NCBI GenBank assembly: GCA_019459085.1
Contig: JAIBEW010000032.1
Location: 25,913-89,912, forward strand
From: Kaistella sp.
GTDB lineage: Bacteria > Bacteroidota > Bacteroidia > Flavobacteriales > Weeksellaceae
Direction: 5' to 3'
DNA: 64,000 bases
Shown here: positions 17,483 through 24,193 of the stretch, one piece after another
Position numbering within the stretch: the stretch's first letter is position 1
Layout of the letters: every line of letters begins with the position of its first letter
Notes under the pieces: generated by a model
Told to the model about the DNA's origin: nothing
The model's database searches: none
Seen by the model: only the letters and a program-made list of their open reading frames with translations
Made by a program: the position numbers and the translations under genes

Positions 17483-17510
17483 AGCGGGCTTAGCCCGCTT
17501 TTCGTTTTTT
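17483..17510 (+). terminator. Terminator after the CvfB-like gene
   Basis: AGCGGGC-TTA-GCCCGCT is a perfect 7-bp stem followed by a T-rich run. A second AT-rich hairpin (AACTTATG/CATAAGTT, 17529-17550) lies beyond it and before the convergent gene's stop. Confidence 0.85.
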
Positions 17511-17555
17511 ATGATAGACTTAAGTCGAAACTTATGTTTTCGCATAAGTTAAAAA

Positions 17556-17903
17556 TTATTCCTTTTTCACAAGCAAAATCCAGTCTTCTTCAAGCAGTTT
17601 GTATCCGATATCATATACAAACCGGTATTCCGCGCCGTTTTTATAAACTTTCAGACCTGTGAAATACTCAAAATCAAAACCTTCGGAGGCCAGTTTATTG
17701 CGCGTGGTTTTGGCTTTTCCTTCGGTAAACTTCTGGTCCGCAAGAATACGGTGGTTTTTGCGCAGCCGGTTGTTGATGTTGCGCATCAGATTCGATGAAT
17801 CTTTGTTCTGCTTATTGTTGTGGGCATTGCGACAGCCGTCTGAACAGAACTTTTTATCGGACCGGCCGTGGATGGTTTCGCCGCATTCAAGACAGTTATT
17901 CAT
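17556..17903 (-). CDS. Small zinc-ribbon protein of unknown function
   Basis: A protein of 115 residues. The ATG at 17903 is preferred because the protein then opens with the zinc ribbon. Four cysteines in CLECGETIHG and KFCSDGCRNAHNN form a CxxC-x(n)-CxxxC knuckle within the first 30 residues, resembling small DUF2116-type ribbons. The rest is a basic helical stretch and a beta-rich C-terminus (GAEYRFVYDIGYKLL). It overlaps the VOC gene by 8 nt on the same strand, so the two are probably translated together. The function is not known. Confidence 0.75.
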   Translation of the reverse strand: MNNCLECGETIHGRSDKKFCSDGCRNAHNNKQNKDSSNLMRNINNRLRKNHRILADQKFTEGKAKTTRNKLASEGFDFEYFTGLKVYKNGAEYRFVYDIGYKLLEEDWILLVKKE

Positions 17904-18300
17904 GGTTTTTAATTTTAGTCGCAAACACAATGATATGGCCGTCCGGATCTGAAAAATAAAATGCCCGGTCGCCCCAGTTTCTTGTTAATAGAGGACTGAT
18001 GATTTCAACATTCAGGTCTGTTGCGTTCTGATATTCCGATTCCGCATCATCAACATACAGGTAGATTTCACACCGTGGAATTCCCGTACCGGTGGCGGGA
18101 TGGGGTGCTTTATCCTCGAAAATTTTTACAATACCGCTGTTCGGCATAAGACCTAAGACAAAATCCGCAGTAAGTTCAAATTCCGTCATTCCGGGAACAT
18201 GAAGGATCGCCTTGGTTCGGAAAATCTTTTCGTAGAAATCTCTGCTTTTTTCCTGATCTTCTACATAAAGTATCGTGTGGATTTTTGAAAACCGGTTCAT
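17896..18300 (-). CDS. VOC family protein (glyoxalase/bleomycin-resistance fold)
   Basis: A protein of 134 residues with a single vicinal-oxygen-chelate domain. Two beta-alpha-beta-beta-beta modules are readable (TILYVEDQEKSRDFYEKIF at the start, EIYLYVDDAESEYQNA in the middle, FYFSDPDGHIIVFA at the end). The metal-ligand positions are partly present: the H of KIHTILYVED, the E of RCEIYLYV and D/H of DPDGHI. It could be a lyase, dioxygenase or resistance protein, and the substrate is unknown. Its 3' end overlaps the zinc-ribbon gene. Confidence 0.85.
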   Translation of the reverse strand: MNRFSKIHTILYVEDQEKSRDFYEKIFRTKAILHVPGMTEFELTADFVLGLMPNSGIVKIFEDKAPHPATGTGIPRCEIYLYVDDAESEYQNATDLNVEIISPLLTRNWGDRAFYFSDPDGHIIVFATKIKNHE

Positions 18301-18602
18301 GGGGATGTTAACGTATTCAAATATAACAAATTATCCGTTTCCAAATGGCTTTTTACATAAAAAATTCTGCGCGATCTTTCGTGTTCTTTCGGTTCTTATT
18401 TGATATTATTTGCCACAACTAAAAAATGATGGAAGCTAATGTTCATCGAATGATACTGCAGCTTAAATGATTTTAAACGACAACAAACGAAAATAATTAT
18501 TTTTTTACCGAATAAAATTCACGAACCGTTGAATCTTTGCATCAGAGATTTGAGAAAAAACAGTGCGTCTCATTTCTAATGTTTAATTAAAATTTTAAAA
18601 TC
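18301..18602. promoter_or_regulatory. Divergent spacer upstream of ssb
   Basis: About 300 bp between the VOC gene (minus) and ssb (plus), with no ORF of note. A near-consensus element, GAATCTTTG (18531-18539), 64 nt upstream of ssb is the best promoter candidate. Otherwise the region is AT-rich with no strong structure. Confidence 0.35.
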
Positions 18603-18932
18603 ATGTCACTAAGAAACAAAGTAACCTTAATCGGTCACACAGGCAAAGAAGTTGAAACCGTGAACTTCGAAAACGGGAAACTCGCAAAAGTAACCCTCGC
18701 AACCAACGATTATTACACCAACGGACTTGGTGAGAAAGTAGAGGAAACACAATGGCACAACCTCGTAGCCAGCGGAAAATTAGCCGATATTATGGAAAAG
18801 TATGTACAGAAAGGAAAAGAAATTGCCGTGGAAGGCAAAATCGTTTACCGAACTTTTGATGATAAGGCAGGCGTGAAACATTACATCACCGAAATTCGTG
18901 TGGAAGAGATTGTGCTCTTGGGAAGCAAATAA
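18603..18932 (+). CDS. ssb: Short single-stranded DNA-binding protein
   Basis: A protein of 109 residues that is a bare OB fold (LRNKVTLIGHTGKEVE at the start, TQWHNLVASGKLADIMEKYV, then GKEIAVEGKIVYRTF) and ends at LLGSK. The flexible linker and acidic DDDIPF-type tail that recruit repair proteins in canonical SSBs are missing. This suggests a secondary SSB paralogue, with the main replication SSB elsewhere. A terminator follows, then a gene for an HRDC-domain protein. The ATG at 18603 gives the usual N-terminus. Confidence 0.9.
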   Translation: MSLRNKVTLIGHTGKEVETVNFENGKLAKVTLATNDYYTNGLGEKVEETQWHNLVASGKLADIMEKYVQKGKEIAVEGKIVYRTFDDKAGVKHYITEIRVEEIVLLGSK

Positions 18933-18944
18933 AATCAATTGGGG

Positions 18945-18978
18945 AAAGCCGGAACTCCGGTCGGGGCTTCGGCTTTTA
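18945..18978 (+). terminator. Terminator after ssb
   Basis: AAAGCCG (18945-18951) pairs with CGGCTTT (18970-18976), with internal CGG/CCG-rich pairing, and is followed by a short T-run. It lies 12 nt after the stop and just before the next start at 19002. Confidence 0.65.
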
Positions 18979-19001
18979 TCCTAACTCTTAAATTCAACAA
19001 G

Positions 19002-19451
19002 ATGAAAGTAAAATTTTTCAAAATCAGATTATCGGATGAGTTTATTTATTCCGACCAAAAAGTTCTCGACCGGTTTTTAGCCGGACACAGCATCCTGAAA
19101 TATGAATCGGCTTTCGTTAAGGAAGAAGAAAGCTACTGGAGCGTCATCATTTATTATGAAGACTTAAAACTTGTTTTAAACGAAGAAAAAGCAGAAAAAT
19201 ATACCGCAGAAAATGATACTGCGCTCAGTCCGGATGAAATCAGGATTCTGGAATCACTGAAAATTTGGCGCACCGAAAAAGCGAAGGATCAGAGTCTCCC
19301 TGTTTATTTTATTGCCACAAACAAAGAACTGCTTTCCCTTGCCAGATATCGACCCGGAAAAAAGGAAGAACTGTTGGACATCAAAGGTTTCGGCAAGCAT
19401 AAAATTGAAAACTACGGCGAAGAGATCATTGAGATTTTAGAAAACGTGTGA
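19002..19451 (+). CDS. HRDC domain-containing protein
   Basis: A protein of 149 residues. The ATG at 19002 is chosen because an upstream in-frame start would lie inside the ssb terminator. The N-terminal ~70 residues are a beta-rich region of unknown family. The C-terminal ~75 residues are an HRDC fold (LKIWRTEKAKDQSLPVYFIA, ELLDIKGFGKHKIENYGEEI), the nucleic-acid-binding module of RecQ and RNase D. It may bind DNA with the adjacent SSB, which is inference from neighbourhood. Confidence 0.83.
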   Translation: MKVKFFKIRLSDEFIYSDQKVLDRFLAGHSILKYESAFVKEEESYWSVIIYYEDLKLVLNEEKAEKYTAENDTALSPDEIRILESLKIWRTEKAKDQSLPVYFIATNKELLSLARYRPGKKEELLDIKGFGKHKIENYGEEIIEILENV

Positions 19452-19563
19452 TCGCGTGAGGTGTTTTTTCAGTTGAGATGAGGATAAATTCCATAACGAC
19501 AATGCTCTTGATGGGTAGCGGGGAATTCTTCAGTTGCTCCTGATGAAAATCCTTTTAATTCCT

Positions 19564-19571
19564 TATTTTTG
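19564..19571 (+). promoter_or_regulatory. -7 box for hisS
   Basis: TATTTTTG matches TAnnTTTG and lies 35 nt before the hisS ATG. The nearest TTG (19534) is too distant to be a standard -33. Confidence 0.45.
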
Positions 19572-19606
19572 CATTCAGAAGTAAGAAATATACATCACGC
19601 AACAGT

Positions 19607-20956
19607 ATGAAGCCAAGTTTAGCCAAAGGAACCCGCGATTTCACCTCAACAGAAATCGCTAACAGAAGATTGATCATCAATACCCTCCAGAAAAATTTTG
19701 AATTGTTTGGTTTCCAGCCTTTGGAGACCCCAAGTTTCGAAAATCTTTCCACTTTAACCGGAAAATATGGTGAAGAAGGCGACCGGCTGATTTTTAAAAT
19801 CCTGAATTCCGGTGATTATGCTTCCAAAACAAATGAAGAAGACTGGACCACTAAAAACTCCCAGAAACTGATCTCCCAGATTTCTGAAAAAGCACTCCGT
19901 TACGATTTAACAGTTCCTTTCGCCCGTTTCGTGGCAATGAACTACGGACAGATGGTTTTTCCGTTTAAGCGTTACCAGATTCAGCCGGTTTGGAGAGCCG
20001 ACCGTCCGCAGAAAGGACGGTTCAGGGAATTCTACCAGTGTGATGCCGATGTTGTCGGTTCAGAAAGTCTGTGGCAGGAAGTGGACCTTGTTCAGTTGTA
20101 TCTGAAATCTTTTTCGGATTTAAAAATTCCTGTTTCGCTTCATCTGAATAACCGGAAAATACTGTCAGGTTTAGCGGAATTTGCGGGAATTTCTGAACAG
20201 CTGATCGACTTTACCGTTGCGCTTGACAAACTGGATAAAATAGGAAAAGACGGAGTTGTTAAAGAGTTGCTCGAGAAAAATATTGCACAGGAATCAATTG
20301 ATAAGCTCGATTTTCTCTTCAGCCAAAGTGAAAATGCAATCGAAAATGTTCTAAAACTTAAAGAAAAGTTTGCAGGCAATGAAATAGGAACGAAAGGCGT
20401 AGAAGAATTGGAATTTGTCCTTACAAAATGTCTGGACCTTGGAATTTCTGCTGAAAGCCTTAAATTCGATATTACTTTAGCTCGAGGACTGGATTATTAT
20501 ACAGGAGCTATTTTCGAAGTGAAAGCGAATAATGTAGAAATGGGCTCTATCGGCGGCGGCGGCAGATACGACAATCTTACGGAAGTTTTCGGAGTAAAAA
20601 ATATTCCCGGGATCGGGATTTCCTTTGGTCTCGACCGGATTTACCTCGTGATGGAAGAACTCGGACTGTTCCCAGAGAACTCGGATCATTCAGTGCAGTT
20701 TCTTTTTGTGAATTACGGGGAAGAGGAGTCACTTGAAGCTTTAAAACTCATTGCAAAACTGCGCGACCAGGGAATTTCGGCAGAACTTTATCCCGAATCA
20801 TCAAAACTGAAAAAGCAGTTCTCATACGCTGAAAAAAAGAGGATTCCCCATCTTGTGTTTTTCGGTGAAGAGGAAATATCCGCAGGCAAAATTACAGTGA
20901 AAGATCTTGAAAAGGGAGAACAGCAAACCCTGTCTATCGAGGAATTTTTGACATAA
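19607..20956 (+). CDS. hisS: Histidyl-tRNA synthetase
   Basis: A class II aminoacyl-tRNA synthetase of 449 residues that charges tRNA-His. The N-terminus [11 protein letters not shown] is typical. Motif 2 is [14 protein letters not shown] and the histidine-binding signature is [10 protein letters not shown] (about residue 300). Motif 3 is in [16 protein letters not shown], and the C-terminal anticodon-binding domain occupies about 360-449. An insertion near 60-95 ([15 protein letters not shown]) is usual in Bacteroidota. It stands alone, and a methyltransferase gene follows 62 nt later. Confidence 0.97.
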   Translation: MKPSLAKGTRDFTSTEIANRRLIINTLQKNFELFGFQPLETPSFENLSTLTGKYGEEGDRLIFKILNSGDYASKTNEEDWTTKNSQKLISQISEKALRYDLTVPFARFVAMNYGQMVFPFKRYQIQPVWRADRPQKGRFREFYQCDADVVGSESLWQEVDLVQLYLKSFSDLKIPVSLHLNNRKILSGLAEFAGISEQLIDFTVALDKLDKIGKDGVVKELLEKNIAQESIDKLDFLFSQSENAIENVLKLKEKFAGNEIGTKGVEELEFVLTKCLDLGISAESLKFDITLARGLDYYTGAIFEVKANNVEMGSIGGGGRYDNLTEVFGVKNIPGIGISFGLDRIYLVMEELGLFPENSDHSVQFLFVNYGEEESLEALKLIAKLRDQGISAELYPESSKLKKQFSYAEKKRIPHLVFFGEEEISAGKITVKDLEKGEQQTLSIEEFLT

Positions 20957-21018
20957 TTTCTAAAGATTAACTGATTCCACGTAATTTTACATAGAACAAA
21001 GATTCTAAAAATATTGCC

Positions 21019-21816
21019 ATGGAAAACTATCTGGATATCAATCGCAATTCTTGGAACAAAAAAGTGGAACCGCACCTGAAATCTGATTTCTATTTTGTGG
21101 AGGAATTTTTAAAGGGCCGTACATCACTAAACTCCATTGAACTTGGACTTTTGGGCGACATAAAAGATCAGGAAGTCCTGCATCTGCAGTGTCATTTCGG
21201 TCAGGATTCCATATCGCTGTCCAGAATGGGTGCGAAAGTTACCGGAGTTGACCTGTCGGATAAAGCGATCGAAGCTGCCGAAAATTTAGCCGAAAAATGT
21301 GGAGCAGACACCGAGTTCTTAATCTCGGATGTATATGAACTTCCAAATATCCTCAACAAAAAATTTGATATCGTTTATAGCAGTTACGGAACCATTGGCT
21401 GGCTCCCGGATTTGGAAAAGTGGGCAAAGGTGGTGTCGCATTTCCTGAAGCCTGCCGGAAGATTTGTTTTTGTTGAATTCCATCCTTTTGTATGGATGTA
21501 CGATGATGACTTCACCCACCTGAAATACAGCTATTTTAACGATGAAACCATTGTTGAAAATGAAGAGGGAACTTATGCCGACCAAAATGCAGAAATCAGT
21601 TTGAAAACGGTCACCTGGAATCATCCTACTTCCGAGGTACTCAATGCGTTGATTAAAAATGGTCTGGAAATTAATGTCTTTAATGAATACAACTGGTCAC
21701 CTTACGACTGTTTCAAACATAACGAAAAAATTGGTGAAAAACAGTTCCGGATTCCGCAGCTGGGCTCCAAAGTTCCACATGTTTTTTCACTTACGGCCAC
21801 AAAAAAATCCGGCTAA
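21019..21816 (+). CDS. Class I SAM-dependent methyltransferase
   Basis: A protein of 265 residues. Motif I is replaced by a VLHLQCHFGQDSISLSRMG strand-loop (about 54-72), as in the subgroup annotated as small-molecule methyltransferases, followed by VTGVDLSDKAIEAA. Residues near 110-120 (FDIVYSSYGTIGWL) form the motif IV region. The C-terminal half (HPFVWMYDDDF, YNWSPYDCF) is probably a substrate lid. The 3' end overlaps a hairpin that serves as terminator for the convergent YtxH-like gene. The substrate is unknown. Confidence 0.87.
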   Translation: MENYLDINRNSWNKKVEPHLKSDFYFVEEFLKGRTSLNSIELGLLGDIKDQEVLHLQCHFGQDSISLSRMGAKVTGVDLSDKAIEAAENLAEKCGADTEFLISDVYELPNILNKKFDIVYSSYGTIGWLPDLEKWAKVVSHFLKPAGRFVFVEFHPFVWMYDDDFTHLKYSYFNDETIVENEEGTYADQNAEISLKTVTWNHPTSEVLNALIKNGLEINVFNEYNWSPYDCFKHNEKIGEKQFRIPQLGSKVPHVFSLTATKKSG

Positions 21817-21836
21817 TCTTGTTGATCTGCCGGATT
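21801..21836 (-). terminator. Terminator of the YtxH-like gene overlapping the methyltransferase 3' end
   Basis: AATCCGGC (21806-21813) pairs with GCCGGATT (21829-21836). On the minus strand a T7 run follows. The left arm lies inside the last codons of the plus-strand methyltransferase. Confidence 0.75.
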
Positions 21837-21852
21837 AAATGGTATTTAAGAA

Positions 21853-22119
21853 TTAATTAAAATTCTGCTTTGCTTCAGTTTTAACTTCTTCAGCTGCTTT
21901 TTCACCTTTGTGGGCGAATTCAGAAGCTTTATTTTGAACCTGTGATGCAACGTCAGAAGCTTTAGTTTTTAAATCGCTTCCGAACTTGTTCAGATTGTCT
22001 TTCGCAGTGTTGATTTTATCTTTTACTACTTGCTGCTCTTCAGGTGTGGAACTTTTATATTTCCACCAAGCCAATGCACCTAATCCAAGTAAAGCCAATA
22101 GACCGTTTCTCTTTTTCAT
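21853..22119 (-). CDS. YtxH-like small membrane-anchored helical protein
   Basis: An 88-residue protein with a single N-terminal hydrophobic segment (GLLALLGLGALAWW, about 6-19). A long Lys/Ala/Asp/Glu-rich amphipathic helix (about 25-88) with LEA-like spacing follows. YtxH-domain proteins are usually general-stress proteins tethered to the membrane. No enzyme motif is present. It is isolated, with its terminator shared with the convergent gene. Confidence 0.7.
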   Translation of the reverse strand: MKKRNGLLALLGLGALAWWKYKSSTPEEQQVVKDKINTAKDNLNKFGSDLKTKASDVASQVQNKASEFAHKGEKAAEEVKTEAKQNFN

Positions 22120-22221
22120 AATCTTAATTTTTAAGTTGTTGATATTAATGTTATAACATTGATTGTAAAATCTATGCCAAAGCCAACTTAATTCTTTTAA
22201 AGTTATGTTAAAATACGAATG

Positions 22222-23064
22222 CTAGTTAAAAACGCTGAAATGATGACCGTCAAAACTGGCAAAAACCATCGTAGGGTGGGAGTCCTGATGAAAGATATTG
22301 CCTTCATGATCTATGCCGATTGCCCCCGCAAAACCGTCAATTTCTTTCAGTTCGGTAAATGTTTTTTCAAAAGCTTTTTCAATGCTTAATCCATCGGTAA
22401 CGCGGGTCACAATTTTCGAAGCTGTTGCATTGCTCACAATATCTTCGCCCACGCCGGTACAGCTCACTGCGCAATATTTGTTTGCGTAATTTCCCGCAAC
22501 CGTTGCAGAATCTGAAACCCTGCCTACAAGTTCAAATCCTTTTCCGCCGGTAGAAGTGGCAGCGGCAAGTCTCCCGTTTTGGTCGATGGCAACGCAACCT
22601 ACAGTTCCTTTTCCGCCATTCCTGAGTTTATCTTCATATTCTTTTCGGCGCTGCGGAATTTCTGTAGAAAATTCCGGAATATCATGTTCCAGAGCATATT
22701 TTTTGGCTCCGTTTCCTCCTAAAACACGGTCCTCTTCCTGCATCAGGATTTTGGCGAGTTCGATTGGATTTTTCACATTTTGAATATTGATGACACCTGA
22801 GAATTTCTGATTTTCACCGTTCATTAACGAGGCACTCATTCGGATCTTTCCGTCGCTCTGAATTTGCGATCCCGTTCCGGCATTGAAAAGTTCATTGTCT
22901 TCCAGTAGAGAAACTGCATATACCACAGTTTCTTCCGCAGTATGGTCTTTTAAATATTCAAAAGATCTGGAAACAATATCCTTCAGCGCAGTCTGTTTTG
23001 CCACTTTTACTTCGTTGCTTTGATCGCTTTCGGAAAAAAATCCACCGTGGATAATTAATTTCAT
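22222..23064 (-). CDS. iaaA: Isoaspartyl peptidase / type 2 L-asparaginase (Ntn hydrolase)
   Basis: A cytosolic precursor of 280 residues that autocleaves before T154 (GGKGTVGCVAID) to expose the threonine nucleophile. The substrate-binding motifs TSTGG and GRVSDSATVAGNYAN follow, as in plant-type asparaginases. The family hydrolyses beta-aspartyl dipeptides. Here it is 43 nt downstream of cyanophycinase on the same strand, so the likely substrate is beta-Asp-Arg released from cyanophycin, giving aspartate and arginine. The precursor is slightly shorter than the E. coli enzyme (about 320 residues). Confidence 0.92.
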   Translation of the reverse strand: MKLIIHGGFFSESDQSNEVKVAKQTALKDIVSRSFEYLKDHTAEETVVYAVSLLEDNELFNAGTGSQIQSDGKIRMSASLMNGENQKFSGVINIQNVKNPIELAKILMQEEDRVLGGNGAKKYALEHDIPEFSTEIPQRRKEYEDKLRNGGKGTVGCVAIDQNGRLAAATSTGGKGFELVGRVSDSATVAGNYANKYCAVSCTGVGEDIVSNATASKIVTRVTDGLSIEKAFEKTFTELKEIDGFAGAIGIDHEGNIFHQDSHPTMVFASFDGHHFSVFN

Positions 23065-23107
23065 GTCTTGGATTTTGGAGTGAATGGAAATCCGGAAATT
23101 TTCCGGA

Positions 23108-23995
23108 TTAAATATCCTGCGGGATAGGATTGTACTGCGAATTTTCGATCGTGAGTTCTTTCGTTTTCAGATTATAGTGATCGTTTACCGACATCACGTG
23201 CACAATTAAATTATCAATGGAAATAGGATCTCCGAGCTCAATATTGGTCAGGTTGGTGTCTTTTATAAATCTGCCGTCGACAAGGATTACAAGACCCGAC
23301 CCAATTGCCGTCATTTTATCGTCATAAATGAAGAGGCCGGTGTCTTCACCCAAACCGATTCCGAGCGTTCTCGGATTGTTGACCACGGCCTGAAAGAGTC
23401 TTCCTATTCTTCCGCGCTGCACAAAATGCGTGTCGATAATTACGTTCTCCATGAATCCAAGACCTTGAGTGGTTTTGATTTCCCCTTTCAAAAGAGCTTC
23501 GTGACTGGATCCCTGATAAATCATATTCTCCGAGGCCGCAGCGGCTCCGGCCGACGTTCCGGCATAAATAAAATCCTGTTCCTGATATTTCAAAAGAATG
23601 GCTTCATGGAAACGGGTTCCGCCTAAAATGGAAGTCAGGCGCAGCTGGTCTCCACCGGTAAAAATCACGACATCAGCAGCATTTGCTCTGGCGACCATCG
23701 CATCGCTGTTGGCCTGTTCACGGTTTTGGATATCCAAAACATTGACGGTTTTTGAACCGAGGAATTCGAAAGCTTTTTTATATTCGGGACCAACAATTTG
23801 TGGAATCTGGGAAGCAGTGGTGATGACTTCGATGACCGAATCCTCCTTCAGACGCGATTCGTTGATGATTTTTCTTAAGATTCCTCTTTCAAAGAAGTTA
23901 AGGTTTCTCTCAATGTTCTGATCGTATTCCGTCTCGGCAAAACTCCCTTTATTCACGGCGCCACCGATAATCATTAATTTTCCAACTGGTATCAT
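23108..23995 (-). CDS. cphB: Cyanophycinase
   Basis: A serine exopeptidase of family S51 (295 residues) that cuts cyanophycin granules to beta-Asp-Arg dipeptides. The catalytic serine is S148 in GTSAGAAAAS. The upstream FTGGDQLRL (112-120) and downstream DTHFVQRGRIGRL motifs are diagnostic. The start is taken at ATG 23995. The in-frame TTG at 24004 lies within a promoter-like box and is unlikely to be used. It is divergent from cphA and co-directional with the isoaspartyl peptidase gene. No signal peptide is visible, so it is intracellular. Confidence 0.94.
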   Translation of the reverse strand: MIPVGKLMIIGGAVNKGSFAETEYDQNIERNLNFFERGILRKIINESRLKEDSVIEVITTASQIPQIVGPEYKKAFEFLGSKTVNVLDIQNREQANSDAMVARANAADVVIFTGGDQLRLTSILGGTRFHEAILLKYQEQDFIYAGTSAGAAAASENMIYQGSSHEALLKGEIKTTQGLGFMENVIIDTHFVQRGRIGRLFQAVVNNPRTLGIGLGEDTGLFIYDDKMTAIGSGLVILVDGRFIKDTNLTNIELGDPISIDNLIVHVMSVNDHYNLKTKELTIENSQYNPIPQDI

Positions 23996-24001
23996 ACCGT
24001 G

Positions 24002-24009
24002 CAAATTTA
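24002..24009 (-). promoter_or_regulatory. Promoter-like box directly against the cphB start
   Basis: On the minus strand TAAATTTG ends 6 nt before the cphB ATG, so transcription would begin at or beside the start codon (an apparently leaderless mRNA). No TTG is seen at the -33 distance. Confidence 0.4.
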
Positions 24010-24140
24010 AAAAAATAATTACATCATACTGAATACTTTAGTAAAAATATTCCTCTGAAATATAATCGCTGTTTTTTAAAATTATGATGAAAATAGTCTG
24101 CTTATTTTTAAAATTATTTTAAATTATTGGGCAATTCTTC

Positions 24141-24148
24141 TATCTTTG
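24141..24148 (+). promoter_or_regulatory. -7 box for cphA
   Basis: TATCTTTG is an exact TAnnTTTG match, 45 nt before the cphA ATG, with a TTT 20 nt upstream. Confidence 0.5.
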
Positions 24149-24193
24149 ATAATCATTAAAGAATAAACAGCAGAAAATACCGATAATTAGACT

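Noticed and set aside
23995..24004. TTG start for cphB at 24004
   Set aside because: It lies inside a TAAATTTG promoter-like box and adds only three residues outside the conserved N-terminus; ATG 23995 is better.
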